From Dryomyza anilis (Eukaryota > Arthropoda > Insecta > Diptera > Dryomyzidae): a stretch of DNA of 64,000 bases. Made by a program: the position numbers and the translations under genes. The notes beneath the pieces are model-generated. The model saw nothing but the letters and a program-made list of their open reading frames with translations, had not been told where the DNA came from and did no database searches. The number at the start of each line of letters is the position of its first letter. Within the stretch, counting starts at the first letter, position 1. Positions 1 through 12,362 of the stretch are shown here, one piece after another. The DNA lies in NCBI GenBank assembly GCA_951804985.1, contig OX638131.1, positions 60,448,447 through 60,512,446 on the forward strand, read 5' to 3'.

Positions 1-171
1 ATAAAATTGCAACTTCTTGATAATTAAAATTTTTAACGCTTTTTAAATAAAACTAATTATACATTTTACTATTACAGATTCATTCGCTACCTAGTCGTGT
101 ACCACACCTGCAACTGGCTCTAATTATTCGAGTACTTCGAGCAAGAGGTACTGTGCACTTTTTTTTAATAG
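1..171 (+). repeat. Partial 195-bp satellite monomer, left flank of the gypsy insertion
   Basis: This stretch matches the 195-bp monomers that follow the 3' LTR at 8181, for example the shared block around CACCTGCAACTGGCTCTAA. It ends in AATAG exactly where the LTR begins, and the same ATAG resumes after the 3' LTR. The retrotransposon therefore inserted into a pre-existing satellite array whose left part lies outside the window. Confidence 0.9.
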
Positions 172-898
172 TGTTGAGAGTTAGCATTATGACAGTCACT
201 CATTGCGTGACAGTTCATTGATATTTTTCTAGTGGGTATTTGCTGTTGTTAAATGTTAATTGCTAAATATTTAAATAATATTATATGCATTCTAATTGTT
301 GTTAAAACAAAAAGTAAATGATGTTGGTTTGATGACACACCTTTTGGTCGTTGCCTAAATAAGCGGCGACAATTTACTAAGTCAGCAATTGTAACTATAA
401 ACCAAATTCGCAGCAGCGTTAAGTTGCTAGCTTGAAGAAAATAAGCACGTGGTGCAATTTGTTTGTAAACAAAGATGACTTCAATTCAATGACTTTGCGA
501 TGGCCTAATTCAATGTCATCGCGGGTTGCTGATTATGCAAGAGTTGCTTTCACGGTCAGCGTGAAGAAGTCGAGTTGTGGATCGAACTTGAGTTCTTTAC
601 CGAACTTGTGATTAGTTCTGGGAATAAGCAGCAAAACACACTGTGATTGGCCAAAATTATATTTCTAGGCTGAAGCAGCAACAGACACTGGAAAAGTAGC
701 ATTGAAACTTAGATTAAGTATTAGTATATAAGCTGTAGTTATTTAGTTTTTAGGGGAGTTGTTATTAGATTAAGAAGTGAGTTCACAAGATGAACAGTAA
801 AAAGAAATAAAAGTTATAAAAGGGATAAACTGAAAATGAAATAAGTGTTGTTATATATAAGATGTCTTATTTTAGGTGATGAAAAAGGGACTTTAACA
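172..898 (+). repeat. 5' LTR (727 bp)
   Basis: It starts TGTTGAGAG and ends TTTAACA (TG...CA). Compared with the 650-bp 3' LTR it carries an extra ~90-bp block at about 348-437 and lacks a ~13-bp block near 625. The AAATAAAAGTTATAAA region around 805 is a candidate polyadenylation or core promoter area, but nothing decides between these. Confidence 0.9.
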
Positions 899-916
899 TT
901 GGCGCAGCCGGTTTTA
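899..916 (+). other. Primer-binding site, tRNA-Ser type
   Basis: Directly after the 5' LTR comes TTGGCGCAGCCGG. Gypsy elements of the 17.6/297 group use TGGCGCAGTCGG, complementary to the 3' end of tRNA-Ser. This site differs from that pattern at one central base. Confidence 0.75.
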
Positions 917-1109
917 GAACCAAAAACAACCGCTCTAGATGGAAGATAGAAAAATGTTTTTAAAATAAATAGTCAATAATTTAAATAAAATCTAATTTTG
1001 GTAATTTAAAAAATGTTGTTGGAAATGACGTATTTTTAATGGAAGCCCTACAATGAAAATTAAAGAAAACACAACATGAAACAACAAAATTAAATGGAGA
1101 AATTGGACG

Positions 1110-1869
1110 TTTGGTTGCGATGTTCTCTGGCACGGATTCCAATTATCTGCCCTCTGAAGTATGTAGATTTATACAATGATGTGATTTAGCGGTAAAGGCT
1201 ACGAATGAAACAGAGATACAATAATTTATATCATGTGTTAAGTTAAGAATGTATGGACACGCATTTAAACTAGTTAATGGAATTTAATTTAGCAGATTAG
1301 ATGAATTATATACTCTAATAAAGTGAACATATCTTAAAACCATAACATTAGACTCAGTGATAATTGATATAAATCATGAGATACAAGAATTTATATCATG
1401 TGTTAAGTTAAGAATGTATGGAGACGCATTTGAACTAGTTAATGGAATTTAATTTAGCAGATTAGATGAATTATATACTCTAATAAAGCGAACATATCTT
1501 AAAACCATAACATTAGACTCAGTGATAATTGATATAAATCATGCCTATCAAACATCCACGGAAGAAATTAGACCTTTTGCAAGACGCCTAAATGTCCTGA
1601 AAACAAAGGCGGTGGAATTAATAAAAGAAAAATATAACGGCACAGGGGACGAGGCAATGTTAATGGAACTGGACAAATCCATACAAAAGACTTTTAAAGT
1701 AGGTCTTAAAGACAGCGCACTGAAAATACACACGCTAAATAATAAGTCAAACTCACTAAATTCACTGAGAGAGGAAGCAGTAGAAACGTTGGAGATAATA
1801 CAAAGTGGGCGTGTAATAGAAACAACACAGAATGCCCAGAGGTGCACTATTACAGGGCCTCACAAATAA
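1110..1869 (+). pseudogene. gag remnant of the gypsy element
   Basis: Gag is the capsid polyprotein of the element. The frame begins around ATG 1116 (MFSGTDSNYL), is cut by stops, and the best-preserved part runs from about 1540 to the stop at 1869 (STEEIRPFARRLNVLKTKAV onwards), which has the helical, charged look of Ty3/gypsy capsids. A 165-bp tandem duplication lies inside it. No zinc knuckle is visible. It is followed by about 90 bp of junk and then by pol sequence without a protease, so a deletion has removed the gag-protease junction. Confidence 0.7.
1213..1542 (+). repeat. 165-bp tandem duplication in gag
   Basis: Two adjacent copies (1213-1377 and 1378-1542) start GAGATACAA and end with ATAAATCAT. 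They differ at only a few positions (for example GTATGGACACG versus GTATGGAGACG), so the duplication is younger than the element. Confidence 0.9.
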
Positions 1870-1954
1870 CATGCGAAAAAATTGTTATAGGAAACAATAG
1901 TGGATCATTTGGGCACGAAATGCTCCCAAACGAAAGGGATAAAGTTGTTCCAAC

Positions 1955-3233
1955 ATGTTCATATCAAATATGAGAAAAAATATTGTTTACGTTTCACTGT
2001 TAAACTCAACAGAAAAAGATATAATATTGAATAAGAACATACAGCTCAAATTTTCAAATTATAATAAATTTATGGAACCAGTGAGTGGCACAATGAATAG
2101 CATAAACATACGACACAGAATATGCAAACTATTTGACTCATTAAAATTGGATCCAAATGCAAATGTTGAAGAGAAGGCATCCATAGAAAAAATATGTGCG
2201 TCATACCATGATGTATTTCTGTTAGAGGGGGATGAGCTATCATATACACCTATTTTAAAACATGAAATTAACCGAAAACAATATAAATTACCACATATTC
2301 ACAGAGAAGAAATCAACAAACAGGTGCAGAAGTCGACTTGGAATTCACCACTATTGTTGGTACCTAAAAAGAGTGGCAAGGACGGACAGAAAAAATGGAG
2401 ACTGGTAATAGATTTCAGAAAATTGAACGACGCAACGATTAAACAAGTATTTCCAATACCTCGTATTAATGAAATTTTGGATCAATTATCAAACGATTAA
2501 ACAAGTATTTCCAATACCTCGTATTAATGAAATTTTGGATCAATTAGGTCACAGTAGGTATTTTTCAACATTAGATCTTGCAAGTGGTTATCACCAAGTG
2601 CTAGTGGATGAACGCCACAGAGAAAAAACAGCGTTCAGCACGGGCTTGGGACATTTTGAATTTAATAGGATGCCATTTGGATTGACGGGGGCACCCGCTA
2701 CGTTTCAAAGAATAATGAACCACATATTAACAAGATTGCAGGGACTTGATTATTTCGTATATCTGGACGATATAGTGGTATATGGAAAAAACATAATGGA
2801 GCACGAAATTAGACTATGTAAGGTGTTAGAAAAACTGAGGGAAAATAATTTGAAATTAAATACGGAAAAATGCAATTTTTTAAGGCGTGAAGTAGTATAT
2901 TTAGGGCACAAATGCACAATGCCAGATCCCGATAAAATAGAATGTGTAAAAAATATTCCGGTACCCAGGACCAAGAAACAGGTACAAGCCTTCTTAGGTT
3001 TAGTAAATTATTACAGAAAATACGTTAAGAATATGGCAAGGTTAACACTACCGATTAATAAACTGTTGCGGAAGGATGCCAGTTTTGTATGGACAGACAA
3101 GTGCCAGGACTCATTTATAAAACTTAAGGAAGCAATTATTTCACCTAATGTTCTAGCATACCCAGATTTTTCAAAACCATTTGTATTGACAACAGATGCA
3201 AGTGGAGAAGCTATAGGAGCAGTGCTGTCATAG
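1955..3233 (+). pseudogene. Broken gypsy pol: reverse transcriptase
   Basis: The reverse transcriptase copies element RNA into DNA. Recognisable blocks, in order, are NSPLLLVPKKSGKDG, WRLVIDFRKLND, YFSTLDLASGYHQV, FNRMPFGLTGAPATFQR and the catalytic YLDD box near 2757-2768. The copy is dead. About 11 codons are missing before the WNSP block compared with the related minus-strand element. A 58-bp tandem duplication at 2435 shifts the frame. A TAG at 3231-3233 closes the frame where the relative has glutamine. No protease active site is seen upstream. Confidence 0.9.
2435..2550 (+). repeat. 58-bp tandem duplication in RT
   Basis: The stretch starting ACGATTAAACAAG at 2435 is repeated at 2493. 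As 58 is not a multiple of three, the reading frame is lost here. Confidence 0.92.
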
Positions 3234-3845
3234 GGCGAGCCAGGTTCTGATCGACCAATCGCATTTGCAAGTAGAGCTCTGAATGATGCAGAAACAAGGT
3301 ACTCAACAATTGAACGAGAATTTTTGGCAATAGTATGGGCAACAAAAAATTATAGAACGTATTTGTTGGGACGTCCATTCACGGTTTATACGGATCATCA
3401 ACCACTGCGTAGCATAGCGAATTTAAAGGATCAAACGTCAAGGCTAGCCAGGTTTAGGCACAAATTATCAGAATACGAGTTCGAAATGACTTATAAACCT
3501 GGCAAAAAGAATTTAAATGCTGGCGCATTAAGTAGGATTCCACAATTAGAAACAGAAATTGCGGCAGTTCAAACCCGTTCTAAAAATACGCCAAAGGCAA
3601 TAGATCCACAACCGGACGTCAGTAAGCCAGTCTTGGACGACACAGTAACGGATATGGATAGTGAAACAATCTCGAGTCAAGTATTAACCGATCCTGAAGA
3701 AATTAAAACAGTAATTAGAGACTTTCACGACTCGCCGTTAGGGGGTCATCAGGGCACACTGAAAACATATTTTCGAATAAGAAAGCAATATAGGTGGAAG
3801 GGTATGCAAAAACAAATTAAAGAGTATGTACAAAATTGCCCTTAA
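3234..3845 (+). pseudogene. Broken gypsy pol: RNase H and zinc-binding linker
   Basis: It continues the pol frame after the TAG at 3231. The blocks TIEREFLAIVWATKNYR and FTVYTDHQPLRS belong to the Ty3/gypsy RNase H, followed by the tether (KPGKKNLNAGALSRIP) and the HHCC zinc region of integrase (DFHDSPLGGHQG). The stop TAA at 3843-3845 falls between the two zinc-binding cysteines. Confidence 0.88.
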
Positions 3846-4709
3846 TGTCAAGTTAACAAAAGTTATAAGCTAACGAAAATGGCAATGGTCTTGACAGATA
3901 CACCAACGCGCCCATTTGATAAAGTTTATATGGACTTAGTAGGAATTTTACCCGAGACAGTATCTGACAATAAATACATTTTAACATTTCAAGACGATTT
4001 TTCAAAATATATGTGCTGTGTAGCAATACCAGATGCAGAAGCAAGCACAGTGGCTAAAGCATTTTATGATGAAATTATAACACGCCACAATATTCCGAAA
4101 ATTCTAGTAACTGACAATGGCTCTAATTTCGTGTCAAAGTTATTTTCTGATACATGCAAATTATTGGGTATTAAAAAAATGCACATTACAACTTATCACC
4201 CACAGGCCAATGGATAATTAGAACGTAGTCACAGACCATTAGCAGAATATTTGAGATGTTTTGCGAAGGAGGATGGTTCCAATTGGGATCAATGGTTGAA
4301 TTCGGCAAAGGCATAATAATACGATGCATGTGTCAACTGGACAAATAACTTTTCGAACACTATATGGTTATGATTCTGATATGCCAACTAATTTGAAACG
4401 TAAAGTTTCACCACTATATAATGCCGATGATTATAACAAAATATTAAAATATCAAATACAGCGGGCGCATGAAATAGTGAGACAAAATCAAGAAAAGGTA
4501 AAAAAATCTAAAACGAGCTACGATAAACCATTGAGTTTCAAATTGGAGAAATGGTTGTAATGAAGAATCAAAATAGTAAAAGTAAATTTTCACCAATTTG
4601 GGTAGGGCCCTATAAGGTTTTGTCCGTCACTACCCCCGTGACAACGACAATATTAATAAAAGGAAAGGGAAAGAAAATACACAACAATTTGTTGAAAAAA
4701 ATACCCTAA
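3846..4709 (+). pseudogene. Broken gypsy pol: integrase core and C-terminus
   Basis: Integrase inserts the DNA copy. The DDE core is recognisable: YMDLVGILPE (first D), VTDNGSNFVS (second D) and LERSH (E). A TAA at 4215-4217 sits just before the catalytic glutamate block, a short out-of-frame patch lies at 4305-4325, and the frame ends again at 4560. A GPY/F-like piece (FSPIWVGPYKVLS) follows in another frame up to about 4709. All of these are losses relative to the related copy at 61285-62526. Confidence 0.88.
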
Positions 4710-5297
4710 TTAGAAATTGATGTACTAATTGTTAAAATGCGGAAAAATATTTATAAATAAATTGCAAAAAGTTTAGTATAGTGTGATAATGAATAGGAAA
4801 TAGGAAAACAGAAGAAAACGGTACCCACAGATCGCTATGTATTACTTAGAGTTAATTTACTAGCATGTGGCGGACCAAATTTAAAGGTTATGAAAACAAG
4901 AAATATTAGGAAAAATATAAATAAGAAAGAATTATAAATGATAACACGAGTTTTTTTATACGAAATAAATGCGATAAAATATATTTGTACGAAATTGAGA
5001 TATTGAACAAATAGCTAAGTACTGCTGAGCGTAGATAACTAGCATAGAAATTTTGAATTGTAAAGTGAATTATGAAATTATGGTTGAATTATTAATTTTA
5101 AATTAAAATATAATGAAAAGTAGATTTTGATGAATTTAATTTTGAATAAATAAAGAATTATTAATTTATGTTAATTGCTGACGAGCAAATAAATGACAAG
5201 TAGGTTTTTTTTAGAGCTAGAAAATGATCCAAATGATATATAGTAAAAATATGATTGAATTAAAAGAAAAGAAATAATATTATAAAAAATATATAAA
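4710..5297 (+). other. Non-coding interior of the gypsy element
   Basis: AT-rich DNA without frames that I recognise. A diverged motif TTTTTAGAGCTAGAA recurs here (about 5208) and again at about 5323, which suggests old local duplication. Confidence 0.5.
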
Positions 5298-7517
5298 TAC
5301 GTTTACTACGAATGAAAAATAGGTTTTTAGAGCTAGAATATGCTCCAAAAGAGATTATTATGAAAGAGATTAGTATTACTTCCGGTAATTTACTAGCCTG
5401 TGCAATAAATTATGAGTTAATTTTGAATGGAAGAAAAAAAAAAAAAAAGAAAAATGTAGAAATTGAAGTTGAGGAAATGAATATATATAAAACAAAAATA
5501 TAGTTAAAAGATATCAATAATTAAATAATATAATTGTATTAAGGATAGAAACAAATGAGAACGGCAATTACATTTTATGTAAGGATTCGATGTACTCTTC
5601 GAAAAGAGTCGACATCCGTAAGACTTTATGCTAATCTTAAGCTATTAATTAAATAGTTTGAAAAGAACAGCAGCAAATTGGTTTTAAGCATTTCACTAAA
5701 TACGACGAATACTAGTCTGCAACTTGATCAATTGCATACGTGTATTACGAATCGTATTAGGTGAACTCGAGCGAAAACCTAAGATGATCACTTAAGTTTG
5801 GTTAGAGATTGCGATAGAATGAAAAATAAATAAAAATTGCATATATGTCGAATGAGCATTTTTTAAAATAAACAGCTTAAAAATAAGCTAAACTTCACAA
5901 GGTTTAAAGCAAAAAAAAAGTGGAAGATGTTTTACTTGTAGAATATGTTATTCAGATAAAATATATTCTGTTAGAATTATGAATAAATTAATATTTTTTT
6001 TTCTCTTCTGGAAAAATGTTTATGAAACAACAAAACCAATATACGTATTTATTATGCTGATTAGTTTAATAGATATTAAAATATAAAAATATAAACTTAA
6101 ATAAATATGTTATATGACACATGTATTTTGTACATACCACAACTTATATTGTAAAATATTAACACAAACTATAAGATAATGTCAAACTTCGTAATATAAG
6201 AGAATGTTAATTTATAAGAAAAATGTGTTTTTTTTATTTTATAAAATATTAAAGTACAATATTATATAAGGTAATATATGAATGATAATTTTGATAGAGA
6301 TATAACGATGTTATTATATGAATATAATTATGTTTTATAGACACTTAAATATGTGAGTGATTGTAATGATAAATACACGAAAATGATTAGATTTAAGTAA
6401 AAATAATTATAGCAATGAAATCTCATTGAATACTAAAAATATTGTGACAGTAATTAGATATTGTTTTATTAGAAAAATAAGTTGGCAATAATATGGCTAA
6501 TCCTGCACATTGTGAGGGTCCAGGTAGATTCAATTCACAGACCGACAGCGTTGGAGCAGCATTCACTCGTGTTCGATTCGGAAAACAAATATAGGGATCT
6601 ACAGGGCGGAGTGAACAGTAATCACGAGATTTGTTTTAACTGACTCAAGCGAACAATTGTAGTTAACAGATGACTTCGTGTCAAGGGTACAGGGTTCATG
6701 CACAAGAAACGAACGGTTGCGGAAAACCTACGATACGCGTAAAATATACGGAAAACATATGCGTTAAACTACGTAATACATATGATACACTAGAGGAACT
6801 CACCAGAATTAAACACAATCACATAAGGAGATGGCATCAATTGAATTCGCTATCATAGTGTTGAAATAAAGAAGATTGTGAACTCAAACCTGAAAAAGCT
6901 TCAGAAACAGAACCAGAAAGTTAGCTAGAATGAATCTGAGCATAGCATGTTGCACCCAGACGTTTTGGGCTAAACGTTGCTGATCGAATTAACAGTGGAA
7001 CTGAAGATGATGTACGAGCAGAGTGGTTCTTAAAGAACATATTGAATTTACATATCGAAGCTAAAGCGACATCGCAATGTAGTGTCGGAAGCAAGTTAGA
7101 CAGAGTCAGGAGCAGTCGGGACCCCGAGAAGTATCCTACTCAGGGGCTCCTAGATCTGTGAGATCGATGACGGCTTCACTAACAAATAAGATGGTGCGAA
7201 CCGCAGTCCGAAGGAATGAAGACAAGCACAAGAACTCATATCTGGAACTTGAAGAACCAGTAACGTTAACGCATATGAAGATCGATTAACCATGCCAATA
7301 GTGACGAGAGTTTTGTTTACAGCAGAACCCGCCATTATTCCAACGGCGACCGACCACGATATCTTGACAACAACAGCTGTAATACATAGACAAGGTGATT
7401 ACGGAGCAGAAGTATGCGGTTAAGTATGTATTAAGTATCGTTTGTATTGTACAGTAGTGTAAGGTGATGAGATGTTAGTATAAGATTGTTGTAAGTCGAA
7501 AAAAATTTTTTTTTTGT
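5298..7517 (+). other. Gypsy 3' internal region, no intact gene (unit 1)
   Basis: This is 2.2 kb between integrase and the polypurine tract. An env would be expected here in errantiviruses, but I find none. A 62-codon frame (6670-6858) and an antisense 61-codon frame (7150-7335) recur in later units only because the unit is duplicated. Unit 1 lacks a ~136-bp stretch that units 2-5 carry (10080-10215 in unit 2) and has 8 other bases in its place. Confidence 0.6.
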
Positions 7518-7530
7518 AAGGGGGGAGGAA
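7518..7530 (+). other. Polypurine tract
   Basis: AAGGGGGGAGGAA lies immediately upstream of the 3' LTR and would prime plus-strand DNA synthesis. It recurs before every LTR of the array. Confidence 0.85.
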
Positions 7531-8180
7531 TGTTGAGAGTTAGCATTATGACAGTCACTCATAGCGTGACAGTTCATTGATATTTTTCTAGCGGGTATTT
7601 GCTGTTGCTAAATATTAATTGCTAAATATTTAAATAATATTATATGCATTCTAATTGTTGTTAAAACAAAAAGTAAATGATGTTGGTTTGATGACACACC
7701 TTTTGGAAAATAAGCACGTGGTGCAATTTGTTTGAAAACAAAGATGACTTCAATTCAATGACTTTGCGATGGTCTAAATTCAATGTCATCGCGGGTTGCT
7801 GATTATGCAAGAGTTGCTTTCACGGTCAGCGTTAAGAAGTCGAGTTGTGGATCGAACTTGAGTTCTTTACGGAACTTGTGATTGGTTAAAATTATGCTTC
7901 TGGGCATAAGCAGTAAAACACATTGTGATTGGCCAAAATTATGTTTCTAGGCTGAAGCAGCAAAAGACACTGGAAAAGTAGCATTGAAACTTAGATTAAG
8001 TATTAGTATATAAGCTGTAGTTATTTAGTTTTTAAGGGAGTTGTTATTAGATTAAGAAGTGAGTTCATAAGTTGAACAGTAAAAAGAAATAAAAGTTATA
8101 AAAGGGATAAACTAAAAATGAAGTAAGTGTTGTTATTTATTAGATGTCTTATTTTAGGTGATGAAAAAGGGACTTTAACA
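7531..8180 (+). repeat. 3' LTR (650 bp)
   Basis: It starts TGTTGAGAG and ends TTTAACA. It is followed by ATAG of the satellite, matching the bases before the 5' LTR. The LTRs in units 2-5 have the same 650-bp length. Confidence 0.93.
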
Positions 8181-9873
8181 ATAGCAGCAGCGTCTCGAAT
8201 AAAGTTGCAACATCTTAAAGGTATTAATAATTAAAAATTTTAACGCTTTTTAAATAAAACTAATAATACATTTTACTTATTACAGATTCATTCGCGACCT
8301 TGTCGTGTACCACACCTGCAACTGGCTCTAAGTATTCGAGTACTTCGAGCAGGAGGTGCTGGGCATTTTTCATTAATAGCAGCAGCGTCTCGAATAAGGT
8401 TGCAACTTCTTAAAGCTATTGATAATTAAAATTTTTAACGCTTTTTAAAGAAAACTAATTATACATTTTACTTATTACAGATTCATTCGCGATCTTGTAG
8501 TGTACTACACCTGCAACTGGCTCTAACTATTCGAGCACTTCGAACAGGAGGTGCTGGGCATTTTTCACTAATAGCAGCAGCGTCTCGAATAAAGTTGCAA
8601 CTTCTTAAAGGTATTGATAATTAAAATTTTTAACGCTTTTTAAACAAAACTAGTTATACATTTTACTTATTACAGATTCATTCGCGACCTTGTCGTGTAC
8701 CACACCTGCAACTGGCTCTAACTATTCGAGTACTTCGAGCAGAAGGTGCTGGGCATTGTTCATTAATAGCAGCTGCATCTCGAATAAAGTTGCAACTTCT
8801 TAAAGGTATTGATAATTAAAATTTTTAACGCTTTTTAAACAAAACTAGTTATACATTTTACTTATTACAGATTCATTCGCGACCTTGTCGTGTACCACAC
8901 CTGCAACTGGCTCTAACTATTCGAGTACTTCGAGCAGAAGGTGCTGGGCATTGTTCATTAATAGCAGCTGCATCTCGAATAAAGTTGCAACTTCTTAAAG
9001 GTATTGATAATTAAAAATTTTATCGCTTTTTAAATAAAACTAATAATACATTTTACTTATTACAGATTCATTCGCGACCTTGTCGTGTACCACACCTGCA
9101 ACTGGCTCTAAGTATTCGAGTACTTCGAGCAGGAGGTGCTGGGCATTTTTCATTAATAGCAGCAGCGTCTCGAATAAGGTTGCAACTTCTTAAAGCTATT
9201 GATAATTAAAATTTTTAACGCTTTTTAAATAAAACTAATTATACATTTTACTTATTACAAATTCATTCGCGATCTTGTAGTGTACTACACCTGCAACTGG
9301 CTCTAACTATTCGAGCACTTCGAACAGGAGGTGCTGGGCATTTTTCACTAATAGCAGCAGCGTCTCGAATAAAGTTGCAACTTCTTAAAGGTATTGATAA
9401 TTAAAATTTTTAACGCTTTTTAAACAAAACTAGTTATACATTTTACTTATTACAGATTCATTCGCGAGCTTGACGTGTACCACACCTGCAACTGGCTCTA
9501 ACTATTCGAGTACTTCGAGCAGAAGGTGCTGGGCATTGTTCATTAATAGCAGCTGCATCTCGAATAAAGTTGCAACTTCTTAAAGGTATTGATAATTAAA
9601 AATTTTAACGCTTTTTAAATAAAACTAATTATACATTTTACTATTACAGATTCATTCGAGACCTTGTCGTGTACCACACCTGCAACTGGCTCTAACTATT
9701 CGAGTACTTCGAACAGGAAGTGCTGGGCATTGTTCACTAATAGTAGCAGCGTCTCGAATAAAGTTGCAATTTCCTAAAGGTATTGATAATTAAAATTTTT
9801 AACGCTTTTTAAATAAAACTAATTTACTCATTAGAGATCCATTCACGAACTTGTCATGTACAACACGCTGCAA
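8181..9873 (+). repeat. 195-bp satellite block, unit 1 (8 monomers plus a partial)
   Basis: Monomer starts (ATAGCAGC or ATAGTAGC) are at 8181, 8376, 8571, 8766, 8961, 9156, 9351, 9546 and 9740. The spacing is 195 bp except for the last, which is 194. Monomer types follow a-b-c-c'-a'-b'-c-d, giving a four-monomer higher-order period of about 780 bp. The last copy is cut at GCTGCAAAAAAAAGG, where the unit tail begins. Confidence 0.95.
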
Positions 9874-12362
9874 AAAAAAGGGGTATCCCAAACATAATTT
9901 TGCAGGCATTAACATGTATGCTTGGAATTCTATGTAAGCATTATATATAATTGACTGATAAATCATTTGTAAAAAGGGTTGTATTGAGACTTGAACAGTG
10001 TTGTAATGAGCTCTACGTTTACTACGAATGAAAAATAGGTTTTTAGAGCTAGAATATGCTCCAAAAGAGATTATTATGATTGACTTAATTGATTAGAGAA
10101 ATATTATAAAAATTGTGAGAAAATGCATACAACAGTTGCAAAATGCATACAAGACTTTTTAGAGTAAGCAAATGATCCAATTGTTATGTTGATATTTATT
10201 TTATTAAAGCAGCTAAGTATTACTTCCGGTAATTTACTAGCCTGTGCAATAAATTATGAGTTAATTTTGAATGGAAGAAAAAAAAAAAAAAAGAAAAATG
10301 TAGAAATTGAAGTTGAGGAAATGAATATATATAAAACAAAAATATAGTTAAAAGATATCAATAATTAAATAATATAATTGTATTAAGGATAGAAACAAAT
10401 GAGAACGGCAATTACATTTTATGTAAGGATTCGATGTACTCTTCGAAAAGAGTCGACATCCGTAAGACTTTATGCTAATCTTAAGCTATTAATTAAATAG
10501 TTTGAAAAGAACAGCAGCAAATTGGTTTTAAGCATTTCACTAAATACGACGAATACTAGTCTGCAACTTGATCAATTGCATACGTGTATTACGAATCGTA
10601 TTAGGTGAACTCGAGCGAAAACCTAAGATGATCACTTAAGTTTGGTTAGAGATTGCGATAGAATGAAAAATAAATAAAAATTGCATATATGTCGAATGAG
10701 CATTTTTTAAAATAAACAGCTTAAAAATAAGCTAAACTTCACAAGGTTTAAAGCAAAAAAAAAGTGGAAGATGTTTTACTTGTAGAATATGTTATTCAGA
10801 TAAAATATATTCTGTTAGAATTATGAATAAATTAATATTTTTTTTTCTCTTCTGGAAAAATGTTTATGAAACAACAAAACCAATATACGTATTTATTATG
10901 CTGATTAGTTTAATAGATATTAAAATATAAAAATATAAACTTAAATAAATATGTTATATGACACATGTATTTTGTACATACCACAACTTATATTGTAAAA
11001 TATTAACACAAACTATAAGATAATGTCAAACTTCGTAATATAAGAGAATGTTAATTTATAAGAAAAATGTGTTTTTTTTATTTTATAAAATATTAAAGTA
11101 CAATATTATATAAGGTAATATATGAATGATAATTTTGATAGAGATATAACGATGTTATTATATGAATATAATTATGTTTTATAGACACTTAAATATGTGA
11201 GTGATTGTAATGATAAATACACGAAAATGATTAGATTTAAGTAAAAATAATTATAGCAATGAAATCTCATTGAATACTAAAAATATTGTGACAGTAATTA
11301 GATATTGTTTTATTAGAAAAATAAGTTGGCAATAATATGGCTAATCCTGCACATTGTGAGGGTCCAGGTAGATTCAATTCACAGACCGACAGCGTTGGAG
11401 CAGCATTCACTCGTGTTCGATTCGGAAAACAGATATAGGGATCTACAGGGCGGAGTGAACAGTAATCACGAGATTTGTTTTAACTGACTCAAGCGAACAA
11501 TTGTAGTTAACAGATGACTTCGTGTCAAGGGTACAGGGTTCATGCACAAGAAACGAACGGTTGCGGAAAACCTACGATACGCGTAAAATATACGGAAAAC
11601 ATATGCGTTAAACTACGTAATACATATGATACACTAGAGGAACTCACCAGAATTAAACACAATCACATAAGGAGATGGCATCAATCATAGTGTTGGAATA
11701 AAGAAGATTGTGAACTCAAACCTGAAAAAGCTCCAGAAACAGAACCAGAAAGTTAGCTAGAATGAATCTGAGCATAGCATGTTGCACCCAGACGTTTTGG
11801 GCTAAACGTTGCTGATCGAATTAACAGTGGAACTGAAGATGATGTACGAGCAGAGTGGTTCTTAAAGAACATATTGAATTTACATATCGAAGCTAAAGCG
11901 ACATCGCAATGTAGTGTCGGAAGCAAGTTAGACAGAGTCAGGAGCAGTCGGGACCCCGAGAAGTATCCTACTCAGGGGCTCCTAGATCTGTGAGATCGAT
12001 GACGGCTTCACTAACAAATAAGATGGTGCGAACCGCAGTCCGAAGGAATGAAGACAAGCACAAGAACTCATATCTGGAACTTGAAGAACCAGTAACGTTA
12101 ACGCATCTGAAGATCGATTAACCATGCCAATAGTGACGAGAGTTTTGTTTACAGCAGAACCCGCCATTATTCCAACGGTGACCGACCACGATATCTTGAC
12201 AACAACAGCTGTAATACATAGACAAGGTGATTGCGGAGCAGAAGTATGCGGTTAAGTATGTATTAATTATCGTTTGTATTGTACAGTAGTGTAAGGTGAT
12301 GAGATGTTAGTATAAGATTGTTGTAAGTCGAAAAAACATTTTTTTTTGTAAGGGGGGAGGAA

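Larger units (their letters stand above)
172..8180 (+). mobile_element. Ty3/gypsy LTR retrotransposon, decayed, env-less copy
   Basis: The element has two LTRs that start TGTTGAGAG and end CTTTAACA, a primer-binding site after the 5' LTR, a polypurine tract before the 3' LTR, and flanking 4-bp repeats ATAG (168-171 and 8181-8184). These are classic Ty3/gypsy insertion features. Between the LTRs are remnants of gag and of pol (reverse transcriptase, RNase H, integrase) with many stops, two tandem duplications and deletions; the protease region is missing. No env was recognised in the 2.8 kb between integrase and the 3' LTR. The pol peptides are very similar to those of the minus-strand element at the right end of the window. 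This copy cannot code for its own movement. Its 3' third was later amplified with the flanking satellite. Confidence 0.95.

Noticed and set aside
6670..6858. 62-codon plus frame and the nearby 61-codon minus frame recurring in most units of the array (6670, 16336, 20399, 24463 and 7150, 11982, 16816, 20879, 24943)
   Set aside because: They recur only because the whole unit was duplicated. Unit 2 lost the plus frame by a 12-bp deletion, and no protein family was recognised. Copy number is not evidence of coding here.
4710..7517. env gene in the first gypsy element
   Set aside because: No signal peptide, cleavage site or membrane anchor pattern is recognisable in any frame. The region appears non-coding or decayed beyond recognition.
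8181..9873. CRISPR-like regular repeats
   Set aside because: The repeats are 195 bp, adjoin without spacers and belong to a eukaryotic satellite.
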